From Perkinsus olseni (lineage: Eukaryota > Perkinsozoa > Perkinsida > Perkinsidae): 64,000 bases of DNA. Both the position numbers and the translations under genes were made by a program. The notes below the pieces were generated by a model. It was not told the origin of the DNA and did no database searches. It worked only from the letters and a program-made list of their open reading frames with translations. Location of the stretch: contig JABANP010000125.1 in assembly GCA_013115135.1 (NCBI GenBank), positions 59,648 through 123,647 of the forward strand. The letters are read 5' to 3'. How positions within the stretch are numbered: position 1 is the stretch's first letter; the number at the start of each line of letters is the position of its first letter. Positions 48,001-59,949 of this stretch are shown here, one piece after another.

Positions 48001-51000
48001 CATGCGTGCAATGATTCCGCAATAACTCAGCTTCGCGACCGAATACTTGTCTGCACGTTGTTAATAGCGGGAAGCCTTACTGAGATCATCAGGGTCACAT
48101 CCCGGAGGGTCTCGGCATAGGTCTCATCTATTTGGGATGAGGAGAGGTCGTCAAGCCGCGATAACAGCATGGTTATCTGACTGTTGGCCTGACGAGAAGA
48201 GGGCACTCATGAAGGGGCTCCATCAGTACACCATTGCCACCTTAACAACCCTATCGCGGAGCTGCGGCGACATCGCCTCCTTCTCGGCATGCTCGGTGGT
48301 GGCCTGCTCCATCATCTCATTATCGATGTCTAATGCCCGCTGCAGCGAGCTGAAATGATCACGACAACGCAGGTGTGCAGGGGGACGGCTGAGGGAGGCA
48401 ACAGCAGCCTCACTCCTTGTAACCCTGAAGCTTCTCCGCCATATTCTGTTTGACCCTCTTGATGTCGATCCACTGTCTGTCGAAGTCCATGATGGTCCAC
48501 AGGTCCTGTTCGTCCAACACAGGACGATACTTGCAGCGAAGCATCCTACCAACACGCCCAGCATCGCTGTGATCAAGGGGATGTAGCCTAGCCCTACCCG
48601 TTCCAGATGGTAGGGATCTCATAGCCTCGGCCCTTGACATCCCTCAGGAGGACTTCTATGAGGGGTATGATCTGGAACCTGATAAGAATGGTTACCATGG
48701 CTTGTCGGGTACTGTTGAAGAGCGAGCCTTACTTGTAGCTATCATCAGCAAATACTTGAGAATATGAGGATGGTGTGGTACTGTAGGCATCGGGATTAGC
48801 AAAGATGTCCGCCTGATGAGAATAATGGGTGTTACGGTACTCGATAACGAATAACAACAACTCGCCGTAGCGAATTCGGTTGTGGACATCATAGAGAGAT
48901 GGAGGGTAGGAGGGGTAGTAATTGAGGTAATGGCCATCTGCCGCATCACACTCTATGCACAACCCTTGCTATCCCTCTACCTGCCAGTCTCCATGATATT
49001 GGGGAGGGAAAGGGAAGCAGCAGACCGATGATAGTGATTAACACAAGTATGATTAGAGCTCCCACCCGTATTACCCGTTCCCTTATCTTCGCGTATATCC
49101 ACTTAGCCTCTACGCTCCATTCCTGGTTATACATCTCCTTATCAGTAGCAGCCTTAGCAGCAGACTCGGCCTCAGCAGGGTCCAAAGCCACCTAAAACCA
49201 CCATACCACCCGTCCACCACTTCGCCCAGGCACTACCCCCTCTGCTCCCACAGCAGCCGGAACAGCCTTGAAAGCAGCTATACACCTAGCCGCAGCATTG
49301 GGACCATAGACAGCTTGATAACGTTCGGGGATCTGACCAACACTTCAACAGTCAAAAGAAGAAGCTCTCAGGCAAGCAGTACATTAGCCCGAGCGATGGC
49401 CTGGTCCTTGGCCGTCACGAATCGAGCTGCGACCTCCTCAGGGTCGAAGCGGGCCTACATACAGGAGCATGCAGGTCAGATATGTGCTGTGAGGTTGTAG
49501 TACCTCGAGGTCCTTCTCAGGATCGGCCGCGGCGCCCTCGGCCATCTCAACATCCCTATCCTCCTCCTGTTGCTGCTGTATGGCGGACATACGACCAGCT
49601 GCTAGGTTGAGGACTCGGGCGTCACCGAACACCTCCTGAGAGAGGGAAGACGGTCAAGAACTATACAGCGGTGACTGCTTCACTTTACATCGATCTCCTG
49701 CAGTAAGCCGGCCATGTCCTCTCCGTACCTGAGGCGACTCGTATAAGTGGTAGTCAGATGTCGTTCCCGAGGAGAGGGAAATGGTGTGGTTGAGAATGGT
49801 TCGGGAAAAAGTCTACCCAGCCCTGCCAAGTACCGTTCAGCATATTCTCTTCCCCTATTGGGCATATCGTCATCATCGTCATCACGTCCAGCATCGCCGG
49901 CCTCCCGCACCTGCACGAGCGGTCGAGTCCTCCACCGAGACTAGCAGCCAGCAACCAATACTGAGCCTACAATGAAGTCTGCCAGAGAGTCATTATCGGA
50001 GTCCTCATCTCTTCGATCTCTGCGTGCTGCCGGGGACCGACCCTGGTCAGCTGCCAACCCGTCCTGAAGGAGGCACTCTACCCGAGGCATAGGGATTTGG
50101 GTAGTGAGCGGACTACTGCAAAATCATCATCGTCGAACAGACGGTCTTCCAAGGCATCCGCGGACGTCGCTGTGATGTGCTGGGCCTTGGTGAAGTCCCT
50201 GAAAGCAATCAACATGAAGCGGATATCCATACTTAAAGTAAGCCCTTACTTCTGCTTCTTCAGTCTAGAGAAGCCCTTCTTTCTCCCTCCTAGAAGGCTA
50301 TCGTCATCAGAGTCGTCATCACCAGCACCCCCAGCAGACGAAGAGCCACCTGACCACACCGAGTATTGATGAGGCATTCACCGAGACCAGGACCACCTTC
50401 AGCTCCTGCAGCTGCACCGGTATCAGCGTTAGCTTCCCCTGCCTTGGCAGCAGCGGCCTTCCTCGCCATGATGCGGGCATACCTAGCGGGAAGAGGCAGG
50501 CAGGTCAGCAGACGGTCTGAAGCTCATTGCTGCTGCCTACGCTTCGGGGTTGGTCTCCTTCGACAATGAGGAGATCACCATCATCGATATCATCAGGGTC
50601 GAGGTCGCTGGCCTCGTCCTCGCTCGAGGAACCTGAGGGGGGCAGCTCCTCCTCCTACTGCCACGGCCCACCCCCACCCATCCCCCTACTGTCACTAGAA
50701 TTATCTCCATCACTCCCTTCATTGTCCTCATCGTCTACTACGAAGCCATCATTCTCGAAGCCCATGGCTGTGACCTTGGACTGCCAACGACGGATCAACC
50801 TCAGAGACTGCGTCGAAGAGCGGCGGCACTCACTGGTGACTTCCCCGGGGACCGACTGGCTTCCTCCTCTCCCTTTGTCCTGGCCTTGATCGCCTTCGTC
50901 GTCATCAGACCCCGAGGAGGAGCTGGAGTCGTCCGAATCGGAACCACCTGGTAGAACACCGCTATGCCTGCTAAGCCCAATGGAGGCCTTACTCCCACTC

Positions 51001-51180
51001 TCGAGGTTCTCTCCTTCCTCCTCGCCGGATGACGACGAGGACACGTCATCTGAAGGCAGTCTCTACTAGGCTGACTACCCCCACCAATTCACCACTACCA
51101 TCATCCTCATCATCCTTCCTCTTCCGCTTGTTCCGGTTACCAGCCTCGTCGCTTGCCCCGCGCTTTAAGGACCATTTGTG
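42087..51180 (-). CDS. SPT6: Transcription elongation factor Spt6
   Basis: A very large multi-exon gene. The N-terminus (51.05-50.65 kb) is Ser/Asp/Glu-rich, with GFENDGFVVDDEDNE like the Spt6 acidic region. Around 46.9 kb, RQDDWREFVLAAARQAVQS begins the helical core. Near 46.4 kb, HLVTADVDGTLLDVTQLDW fits the YqgF-like domain. At 45.7-45.5 kb, ALSHEIIRRVNQVGVDLNV, then FVAGLGPRKANILLRR, is the diagnostic helix-hairpin-helix block. The tandem SH2 region reads EPEEFDELDQIKAMIVEP, FLEIGMTGFDRYMKYL, YFLTLDERKPMGGAAVLLW, and FKLWNAGPFKSVNRLIQWW. The C-terminus is rich in Trp, Gly, Asn and Ser (42.6-42.1 kb). Spt6 is a histone chaperone bound to RNA polymerase II. Many introns of 40-50 nt were needed; exact start and stop are not fixed. 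Confidence 0.85.
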
Positions 51181-51320
51181 ATGGGCAGAGACTGATGAGA
51201 AGACCGACGCGTCCAAACAACAACACCCATACCCGTCGTCTGCACTGTGAACGCTGAACCGTTTAGTGAGGAGAAGGAACGTAGTATGACAACAGGAAGC
51301 TATGGTGGACAGCAGGGAGC

Positions 51321-52325
51321 CTATCGACGGCGACGACCTCGAGTGACTGTCTGGAAGCCATCCTCGTCCACTTCCGGCTCGACCTTCTCCTTAGTCTGCT
51401 GCTGGCCTAACATCAACATTAACATGATTGAGAAAGGCAGAGCATAGAGGCAGGTGTACTCTGCTGGGAAGAAAGGCCTTCCTCCTCCTCCTGTTCTCCC
51501 GAGGACTCCTCGCCCTCCTCAGCGCACTGCTCCAGCACCTGCCCGGGAAGGGGTTGGAATGGGTGATGAGTGGTCGGAGGCCGCCGCCTACCTTAGACTG
51601 GTCCCGGTCCTGTGTAGCGCTCATAACCTCTCGAGCAATGGTGAGGTCGCCCCGGCTGCAGGACTCCCATAGCCGAATGAGCATGTAGGCCACATCCTCA
51701 TCGGACCCATCCTCCAACACCTACCGAGGCCATACCCGACACGACCTCAACATCATCATCATGGTGACCCAGAAGGTTGACTATCTCAGCCGCGCTATAA
51801 CTAAAGTGCTACAACACTTCTCCTACCACTACTACTACGACCCCACTGGGTCCCTTCGCCCACTGCGAGAATGCCTCTACTACTACTGGAACCTCCGACT
51901 ACTCCCAATCTAGTCGGAAGCCCTCGTGCCAGGATGAATATACAGTGATAGGACCCGATTCCGACATCCCTCGCCACCCCTATTCTCCCTACCGCCGCCC
52001 CCCAGTCCAGAGTATTACCATTTGGAAGTTGCTTGCTATCATCTCGAACAGCTTATCAGCCAGCTTCACCACTTGATCATTGTTATCACTCGACAACTTA
52101 GCCCCACCCGATCGTAGATCCGCGATCACCGACTCGGCGATAGTCTCGATGCGTTGGGAGGCTTCCCTGAGCACTTCCAGCCTTCTTACCAATGCCCTCC
52201 CCATCAGAGCACTACCTAGGGTTGCAGTCGCAGTTCTCCTTAGCTAGAGTCAGGGCAGTCCAGTTGGTAAAGACGTGGTGGACGCCATCAAGGAAGGCCC
52301 GCTCGCAGTCTGCTGCAGAGGACAT
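51321..52325 (-). CDS. TSR2-like pre-rRNA processing / ribosomal-protein chaperone
   Basis: The ATG at 52325 gives MSSAADCERAFLDGVHHVFT, then NWTALTLAKENCDC, the counterpart of the TSR2 'W.ALQLAVEN' block. A helical middle follows. Next comes LEDGSDEDVAYMLIRLWESC, then GDLTIAREV, matching the conserved 'LEDGS..EVA..L..L...C..G' region. The C-terminus is acidic, then ends VDEDGFQTVTRGRRR before a stop at 51321, again typical (VDEDGF plus basic end). In yeast Tsr2 binds Rps26 and delivers it to the pre-40S particle. The gene lies head-to-tail with Spt6 on the same strand, about 150 bases upstream of it. Introns are short and partly inferred. Confidence 0.7.
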
Positions 52326-52510
52326 GGCACAATATCAAGGGTATTGCTGGGAAGGAAGGGCTGGGTGCACTCAATTGATAATGAGTCGTCAGTACACTGC
52401 CATCTCACTTATACTTCTGCCCGTTCGTAAAAATTTGGTATGAGCGCGCCTGTATGGAAGGATGCTCCACTCAACTCCCTCGATAGATCTCAGAAACTCT
52501 AGGCACATAC

Positions 52511-54187
52511 TCAGGCATGCTCATCACACCACCTCATCAATGACGTTAGTACGAGGTAGGCTGCTGACCTTCCGGCGATACTGGCGGTGACGCTGTACCT
52601 GACGCGGACCAGGGAACTGATGGCTACCCCGTAGCCAAGCAAACATACCCTTCTCAGCTCTTCTAACTCCAAGTCATCAATAAGAGCATGGCACAGCTCA
52701 TACGTGGCGAACAACAGACCGCTTGCTAGCAGTACCTAGACAGCCGCGTCGACCCCTGCTCCCAACCACCCGATATCACCCTTGCAGTTCTAGGGACTAT
52801 ACCCAAGGTGAAGCCACGCCACCCGTACTGCTCATGCAGGGCCTTAGCACACGTCCAAGTGTTGTGTATCCTAAATTCGTCGGCCAGTATGAACAACACT
52901 GTAGCCCTGGATCACATTACTACTACCTGTAAATTCGGTAATTATTACGAGAGGTAGCACGCTGATGGGACTGTAACTGGGTCTTCATAACATCAAAGGG
53001 ATGGGTCACGACTGATGCCAGGGCCCCACAGGCAGCCGCATTGAGGAAGGAGTAGCCCCATACTTCGCCGTACATACCAGCGCTCCCCTCAGTAGCCTCC
53101 TGCACGGCTGAGGGCTCTACAGTCACCAATACCGCCCTATTACAGCGTCTGCGAACCGCTCGGCAAGTTCTAACTTCTCCCGTTTAGTCCCCCATTTCGC
53201 TGTGCCACGACGTTCCACATGGACAGGCAGCAGAAGCTGCTTCCCTCGCTCGTAGCTCGACCAGAATATAGCGGCAAAGGGGACGTCCCTGAGAGAGGTT
53301 GTACGCAGGTGGACGGGAATGGCAATTGATGGTTAGTTGAGGTATAATACAGGTAGCACTCGACAGGAATCCGATAATGGTCATAACGCACGAGGTAACC
53401 GAACGGAAGGATACTCACCTCATAAAGGTGACAAGGAGCCCCCGCCAATAGCTGACGAAGGTATCCTCGTAAAATACTGTGGCAAATGCATTGAAATAGC
53501 CTGGGGTGCCATGCCCAGCCCAGGCCTGTACTCTGGTTCGCAAGAACTCCACTAACAACGATACACAGTGGCCACCATCACAACGCTCACTTGCTATTAC
53601 GTGGCTGAGTGAAGAAAACTACCCACATGCTAGCCTTGGCCGCGGCCCATTCCACCGGATACCGTTTCCGACGGTAATGCTCGTATAGAGAAAGGAAGGC
53701 CTTAGTAGGCAAGCTGCGATGGTCCTGTAGGTCGTGTTATTACTAAGTTGGATGGAACCGCTATTGTAAGGCTCGGCAGGACCCCCGTCCAGAGGCCTTT
53801 CATGCCGAGCATATTCTTGACATGCCGCCCTGCATCCATCGCGGTGTACTGTAAGCGCCTGTTGTTAAAGTCGGGCGATCCCTGAGAGGAAGAGAGCGAC
53901 GCGTAGTCTATTTTAGCCGATTTGCCCGTATAACCTGTATCATATTCTTAACCACGTCTAGAGGTGTCAGTAAACCAACAGTGGCGACTGAGCCCAGACT
54001 GGCCGTATACAGGCCGGCTGATCGATTGAGATTGGTTATCCCTAGGTAGTAGGGTAGTTGGTCCATGGCAAGAAACAAGCAGGGCTGAGGAAGAACCTAG
54101 CAGGGGCAGTCTAACCTCAACCTCCGATCCACCAAGCCGCTGACCTCCTGCGAAGTGTGAGAACGACAGGAGGAGGATGGGGGCCAA
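52511..54187 (-). CDS. Mitochondrial carrier (SLC25 family), SLC25A39/Mtm1-like
   Basis: Three carrier repeats can be read. Repeat 1: GLYTASLGSVATVGLLTPLDVVKNMIQ region (Px[DE]xx[KR] signature), then GLWTGVLPSLTIAVPSN. Repeat 2: EFLRTRVQAWAG, then YWRGLLVTFMR and DVPFAAIFWSSYE. Repeat 3: ACGALASVVTHPFDVMKTQLQ, then GWRGFTLGIVPRTARVISG, and a final FATYELCHALIDDLELEEL. Each signature motif sits at the end of an odd-numbered helix as in all carriers. The RDVPF..IFW.SYE form after repeat 2 resembles the glutathione/manganese-linked SLC25A39/40 group; this sub-family call is tentative. The start is uncertain because the frame at 54187 opens without ATG, so the first exon is probably missed. The end is either 52511 or a nearby intron. 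Confidence 0.75.
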
Positions 54188-54413
54188 TGGGAGAGGGGCC
54201 TAGAGAACTGGAGTAGTGTGCAGCAGTACAACATCCCCTGCCCCTAATCTGGACTTTTGAACACAAAATACGTGACCCACGTTCGAAGGGCCGACTGTAG
54301 TGAAGACCTACTTCACCTCATACAACACGCACGTGTCCAGTGGGTGCCATAATCTATGTAGGAACTTTATGAGAATGTAGATGTCTCGAAAGCAGCGACA
54401 TAAATTCTTACAG
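54188..54413. other. Left flank of the inverted-repeat element
   Basis: No coding signal. It ends with CAG directly before the element. Confidence 0.4.
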
Positions 54414-55202
54414 GGGCCTATTTCACAAGAAATCCTAACCGGTTAGGATTCAGGACGTCTTTGAAAATAGGATCCTAACCTGAGGACGTCCTTAAAAGAG
54501 TCAAGCGGTTTCACATGAAAATCCTTAAAGGACAGTAGGATACTAATTTTAAAGACGTCCTTATCTCAGGATAAAGACGTCCTAACCTACCATACCAAGC
54601 AAAAAAGGAGAAAAATGTGATTTACCAGGTTCGTACCGACGGTCTCACGGGTGACAGTCGCGTTACTTAACCTACCGAGCTACAACACCTGAATCGCGCG
54701 CCATGAAGATGAGACCTTGTTGACTACCTCAGGCGCTGGACCTGCGAGAAAAGTACTGCAATGATTGCAGTCTGCAACTTGCAGTGCACTTTCAGACAGA
54801 CTGCACAGCACGACGCTGAAATTATACTTGCAAAAATACACAAGTCCCGAAGATTTGACATGTGCCGGGAGAGAACCAGGGAGCTTCTAGCGGAGCGGGA
54901 CGTGCCACGGCTACCATTTTGGCGGTTAGGATGCCTATTAAGTACCTCCCGAGGTACTTTACGATGTTGTCCTAAACAACGTGTCCTAACGTTAGGAAAA
55001 GTGCCTTGTGAAATCCATACGTCCTAACGGCCTATCCTAATGTCATAACCGCGTCCTAATTCCTAAATCCTAAATGTTAAGATCCTAATGTCCTACCCTT
55101 ATGTCCTAAGCTTAGGAATCAGTCCATGTGAAAGCCATAAGGCCTAAAAAGGCGTCCTAACCCCTTAGGATCCTAAGGAAAATCGTCCTATGAAATAGGC
55201 CC
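54414..55202. mobile_element. Short inverted-repeat element 1 (MITE-like)
   Basis: The left end GGGCCTATTTCA is matched exactly by TGAAATAGGCCC at the right end (55191-55202). CAG lies immediately outside both ends (54411-54413 and 55203-55205), a possible 3-bp target duplication. The interior is filled with TCCTAA/TTAGGA motifs in both orientations, including the perfect 20-bp palindrome centred on ACCGGT near 54442. A tRNA-like segment with A- and B-box lies at 54622-54692. No transposase frame is present, so it is non-autonomous. Confidence 0.75.
54622..54692 (-). repeat. tRNA-like segment inside element 1
   Basis: The minus strand carries TAGCTCGGTAGGTTAAG (A-box, D-arm-like) and GGTACGAACC (B-box-like) at tRNA-like spacing. 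Acceptor pairing is not convincing. It could serve as a Pol III promoter. Confidence 0.45.
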
Positions 55203-55237
55203 CAGTACTCATAGTTGGCTTATATAATAGAAGATGT

Positions 55238-55310
55238 GCCGCTACCGGGATACGAACTTACGGCCTGTGTGAGTGGAGAATGGCGCTCTACCGCTGAGCC
55301 ATTTTAGCAG
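55238..55310 (-). repeat. tRNA-like segment right of element 1
   Basis: The minus strand reads TGGCTCAGCGGTAGAGCGCC and, 30 bases on, AAGTTCGTATCC. The D arm is good but the anticodon stem and acceptor stem are poor. A pseudo-tRNA or SINE head is more likely than a functional gene. Confidence 0.45.
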
Positions 55311-56336
55311 GAGGGTGCATCGGTAGAGGCAGTGCTGACACGAAGGAACTCACTCAGGGAACTGGCCTGATTCTTAGGCCATCCACACTCTATTCTGAAG
55401 ATTTGCACTTGTCATGCTGAACCCCTCTGTGCCTCGGGAGTCGAAGTGACTCCCGGCAAGTTCAACTGGATCGTTCAATTCATCCGGCTTCAACTCGGCT
55501 CGGGCTTCAAGCTTGATCGAGAGATCACTTAACTCCAACTCGATGATGGTAAACCCATGGGAATCCCTACACCAGGGGATGATCATACCCAACTCAGCTC
55601 GAGCTGAGTATGGATCTTATCAACCGGTGAGGTTTCTACTATGGCACGGATCCAGGCGTAATACTCGATGCTGATGACCTAGGAAGCGCGGTGTTAAGCA
55701 GGAGCGGCAACATGAAGTTTATGTGGAGCCTGCTATACCCACGACTAGGGGACCACCGTTCATGTTGAGGTGAGTACAGGGAGGAAGGGCAACACGATAG
55801 CTTAGTTGAAGAACGCTGGAACGTAGTGGTTAGACGGAATAAGGATGTTCGATTGCGTAGCCAGGACCCAGTCGCCGCAAAGGGGATCGGTCGAGTATGC
55901 CAGCCTCCCTCTCTACTAGGCACGGGATAACTCGGGCCCTTTCATACGACGATGACGAGTAGCGACCTACGGGGACATGAGCACGCGTGTTGATAGCTCA
56001 GACGGTGCGGACGGCCGCAGCTCGTAGGAATAAGTTTGTCTCGGGCTGTTTAGTCGTGGAGCAAAGAGAATCCAGGAGATGCCGTCGGAGAGCTCATTCA
56101 CGAGTCCAGCGAAGAGTCCGGTCAGTGAGACCAACACTGTGAGGAGCAACTTAGTGTATCACACAACAAGTAATCGTGTAAACGCACTGCGTGCATGCGT
56201 ACAAGATACGCGTATTCACATCCTGCCCAGTACGACGCGAGGAACATCATGCTCCATGCCCAACAGGGCTCAAGCACAACCCTCTGCCTTCAGTTCTGAC
56301 CCTCCGCTCTGTATCGGAGCTCCAGTTAAACAACAC
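55311..56336. other. Region with sequence shared with the window's right end
   Basis: Around 55385-55470 the sequence (TTCTGAAGATTTGC..., CTTGTCATGCTGAA, CTCTGTG) resembles 63862-63960. No gene is recognised. Confidence 0.4.
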
Positions 56337-56591
56337 ATGGAGGGCGTCCTTCATCTCATCTGCATCATTACTGCACTCACGCGTCTCGTCTACGCCGTAC
56401 AGCTCGATGTCGTAGGCGATCCAGAACATCTCCCGCCCTTGAGGCGTTTATTTGGTGGACAGTGCGAGGACTGCCCGCATACCTGCACTTGTTCCCTGTA
56501 CGGCGTGCCTTGCTGGTGCCCAGATGTAAGAGCAGCTTTGCCCACGTCACACCCCGAGCAGTGCGCTATATCGCTCAGGCTTGAAGATTGA
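56337..56591 (+). CDS. Small cysteine-rich secreted protein candidate
   Basis: An 84-codon frame begins MEGVLHLICIITALTRLVYA, which looks like a signal peptide. A short mature part holds nine to ten Cys, clustered as GQCEDCPHTCTCSLYG and VPCWCPDV. It resembles no family I can name. The frame is open further upstream (to 56079), so the start is a choice based on the signal peptide. Alternatively it is a chance frame; the opposite strand is also open here. Confidence 0.3.
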   Translation: MEGVLHLICIITALTRLVYAVQLDVVGDPEHLPPLRRLFGGQCEDCPHTCTCSLYGVPCWCPDVRAALPTSHPEQCAISLRLED

Positions 56592-57617
56592 GGGGTCCCA
56601 GCAGAGTCCACACACATCCCCCTATTAGTGGTGGCTCTTGTCAAGCTGGGCGGAAGTAATTATTTTCGTTGAAATTTCCATTTGCCCATCGATTGTAATG
56701 TCTAGTACTCATGATATTGATCATCATTATTAGTCCCTTCCCACATCACACATCATGGTGTCCCTTTCGTTAGTATGCGGTAGTGCGGCTTCACATCAGA
56801 CTCGTGTCGCAGGGATTGGCAGGTGGCCCAAGCGTCAGACATGGGTTCTTGGTTCGATACGCATACACAGGGTTTTCGAGGAACGAGCTTCAGATTTTCT
56901 CCATGCCCTGTTGCGTTCAGTGTCAGAGTCTGTTCTACGCATCACGACACCTGAGGCTACTTCGGTAGCCCCCCCAACAAGCTCGGTTCATTGACTCCTT
57001 GTTGGTCGTCGACGGCCCCATGAGAGTCGAAGGCAAGCCTCTCCCGGGCGACGACCAAAAAAGACTGCCCTCTGAATCTTATTTCCCGCCGTCGACAACC
57101 ATCACGTTGGGCAGGCAAGTCAGGCCACAGGTCGCAGCGAGTCTCTGGAGGCGGCGACGTCAGCGGCTAAATAGCCTCACGAAACCATGACGCTGATGTA
57201 AGTTCCCTCTGCGCTGCTACCTTTTGTCTTGCTGGCGAACGCCTAGTAACGAGCGGCTAGGCTCAGACAAACACGTCGATGGGCTGACGCGACAGTCCAT
57301 CTGATCCGCGGTAGAAGATTTGAGGATTCACCCGTACGCACGGATGCTGGATGCAAATGAAAGGCTAAGAGATAATCATGCATAACTATTTCCTTCCTAA
57401 CATCACGTTCATGTGGCATGCTATAATGCCGTACCGTCTGACTATACCATGGCGTTCATGGGGTGGTGATCTCGGCTTGCAGCGCCGATGACTTCCATAT
57501 CGGAGACGCAAGGTTCACGAGTGCGGATCAGCCAAAGACAGACTGGCATGCACGTGGCTATATCAACACCGAGTTTGACTTCATCTCCTACTAGTATGCT
57601 TTCGGGCATCGACATAA
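56592..57617. other. Intergenic, upstream of the channel gene
   Basis: No recognised gene in about 1 kb. Confidence 0.4.
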
Positions 57618-59948
57618 ATGTCGGCTACTCCGGCAGCCCAGAACAACAATGGTGTCGTTTGCGGTGATGACTGCGCCTTCCCCACTCTCAACAACTTCAT
57701 CTCTTCTCTGCAGCTGGCGGGGATCATCTGGTCGGAAGCATCGCTCCTCTCATCGGTCGAGTCCGACTACCCCAGGTTCAGCGCTGTATGTGGGAGTACC
57801 ATCTTCTTCATCGTCCGTAAAAGACTCTTCTCACAACGCCCAGGAGTTGTTAGTGGCAGAATCGTTGCCTTGAATAATACAGTCCTCGCAAGCATAAAGT
57901 GAGTACCAGTTGTACATAGCCTCAGCCCGGCGAGGGCAGGTACAATGGTGTGCTCATCTTCTTCTGTTCGGCATACTGTATACTCTACGTTATGAGGGTT
58001 CAGAACCAAGCTGCCTACGAATATGAGTATCAGCTGGAGCTCCTCATCTGCGTCGTTCTGGCCTTCTTCTCCCTACTCCAACTCGTGAGTCAGGCTATTT
58101 ACCCCGGTGCTTCCGGTCTCCCGTCACTCGAGAATTCTCACCGTCCTGACTTGTTCAGGCCGCGGCAACCATCACGGGCTTGGAGGCAGCCATATATGTG
58201 TGGTTCTCGGCACTTATAGTTGATGCCCTGATAATATCCTCACCTGTGGGACTCTCCAGCATCGAGGTAGGACCGCCACCTCCTCTGGAGGTTTGCGTAG
58301 TTCGATCTATCAGGTGGCTGTTCTCGACGAGGACCGCTCCTCTCCGGGTGTGGTTGAGTTCAAGCTGAGGAAGACCTGGTTCTCCCTTTGCTTCCTGGCT
58401 TCTATACGGTCGGTCTGTCCTCGGCGGCCTCTTTCTCCATTCGGGCGCATTCCCCATCGACATCTGGGCATCGCCGGAGTTGTTTTCTCGTGCATCGTGG
58501 GGCTCCCTGATAACCTCAACATTTCAGTATCGCCTTATTGTGGAGGAAGCGGCAGGAGATGGTTGCGGCTTCGGAAGGCCTAGAGAACCTCAAATCACAA
58601 GTAGGGCTTTCAGGCTGTCCCTGCAGGGATTATCTCAGCAAGTGTCGTGCTTTGACTCTCTCGACAGGTTTTCAGTATCGTCATCTCTTGTTTTGCCGTT
58701 CTTTTCTGCTTCACTTGCCTCATACATGTTGCAGAGGCAATGGGAGTCGATAGATCAGAATCTTCGGCCCGAGAAGAGGCTTACAGGAGAGGTCTTGACC
58801 CAAATACCCTCACTGCAGAGGAGCTAGCGGTAAAGGAGATACTCTTCCCTCAAACTGAACTCTGTCTCCTCTTCGAATGCTGGCTGATGTCACTTCGACC
58901 CACTCCGGCCAACCTCAGCTTGGTATTCCGATTGTTGCATTTCTCCTCAGGAGCTGGGGTCCAGCTCTGTCTTTTGGGGCAGCAGCTTGTTGGAAGAGTA
59001 AGAGGGCACTCATACTGCTGCCAGGCTCCCCGTCGAATGGCCTTCTTACCAGCGCTTCTCCAGTTACCCCGCATACGACAAGTGGGGAGTTCTAACCGCA
59101 GTTTACTTCGTCTGTGTGACGGTGTCGACTGTCGGGTATGGCGACATAGCGCCAGACACAGTACTCGGCCGCTCCTTCACCCTCCTATCGGTTCTGAGTG
59201 GAATTATAGGCTTCTCGATCGCCACGCACCACCTAGCACAGGTAGAATCTCAGAGGCACACAGGGCTGTGGTGGCACTGCTGGTCAGATATACATGATGA
59301 ACAAGAGAGGAGGGGGGAACTATCGAGGGATTGGCAGCGGCCACATCGTCATCACGGGTGAGGCATCATCACAAGGCGGCCAGCGTACCGTCTTACCGCA
59401 GGCAACCCTTCCGCGGAGAACCTCAAAGCGGTGCTCCTGGAGATCTTTCATCCCGATCATTGTGTTAGTGATGAGCCTGACAAGTCAAACCAGTAAACTC
59501 TCCATCCTCTTTTCTACGGTGTTGCGCGCTCGTACTTAGATCACCGGAGATGCGGCAAAGCAGCAACACCCCCCTGAGCTTGGCTTCAAGGTTCTCCAAG
59601 TGGATCGGTGTTCTCCGCGCTTGATATGCAGCAAAGATGCGTCGCCCATCGTGCCAAGGCGTTCTTGATACTACCGCCCGAACTCATGGAGATCAGCGCT
59701 TCGGAGGCCATACGGGAGGACACATAGAACGTGGTGGGTGCGCTGAAAGGGGGCATCCAGGATACCGTCAACTGCCACCTCAGGTCCGGTGCGTGTCTGT
59801 AAGGCGACATGCATGGCAAAGTCATATCGTCGTGATGCTGCTCCTCAGCGAACACAAGGAGCTCATCACCGCTGCTGTCCTGCCGTCTGAGCGCATCGAT
59901 GCTGTTAGAAAGGCGACCGGCGTTTACACCCATAGGAGGGTGCACCAT
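57618..59948 (+). pseudogene. Potassium channel with RCK-like region, cut short at the viral insertion
   Basis: The ATG at 57618 starts MSATPAAQNNNGVVCGDD. Several membrane exons follow (CSAYCILYVMRVQNQ, LLICVVLAFFSLLQL, AAIYVWFSALIVDALII). The pore is clear near 59100: VYFVCVTVSTVGYGDIAPDT, then GRSFTLLSVLSGIIGFSIA, i.e. the selectivity filter TVGYGD. Then comes an RCK-type cytoplasmic start (SGHIVITGEA), ALDMQQRCVAHRAKAFLILP and VMLLLSEHKELITAAVLPSE. This layout resembles BK/Slo-type channels. The frame is lost at about 59948, where base composition changes and viral-like sequence on the other strand begins. The rest of the RCK domains is not seen in the window. Whether this copy is expressed is unknown. 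Confidence 0.65.
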
Positions 59949-59949
59949 G

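Noticed and set aside
54900..54925. Spliced-leader RNA gene (ACCATTTTGGC match)
   Set aside because: Only a short match to the leader, no downstream donor context or second copy.
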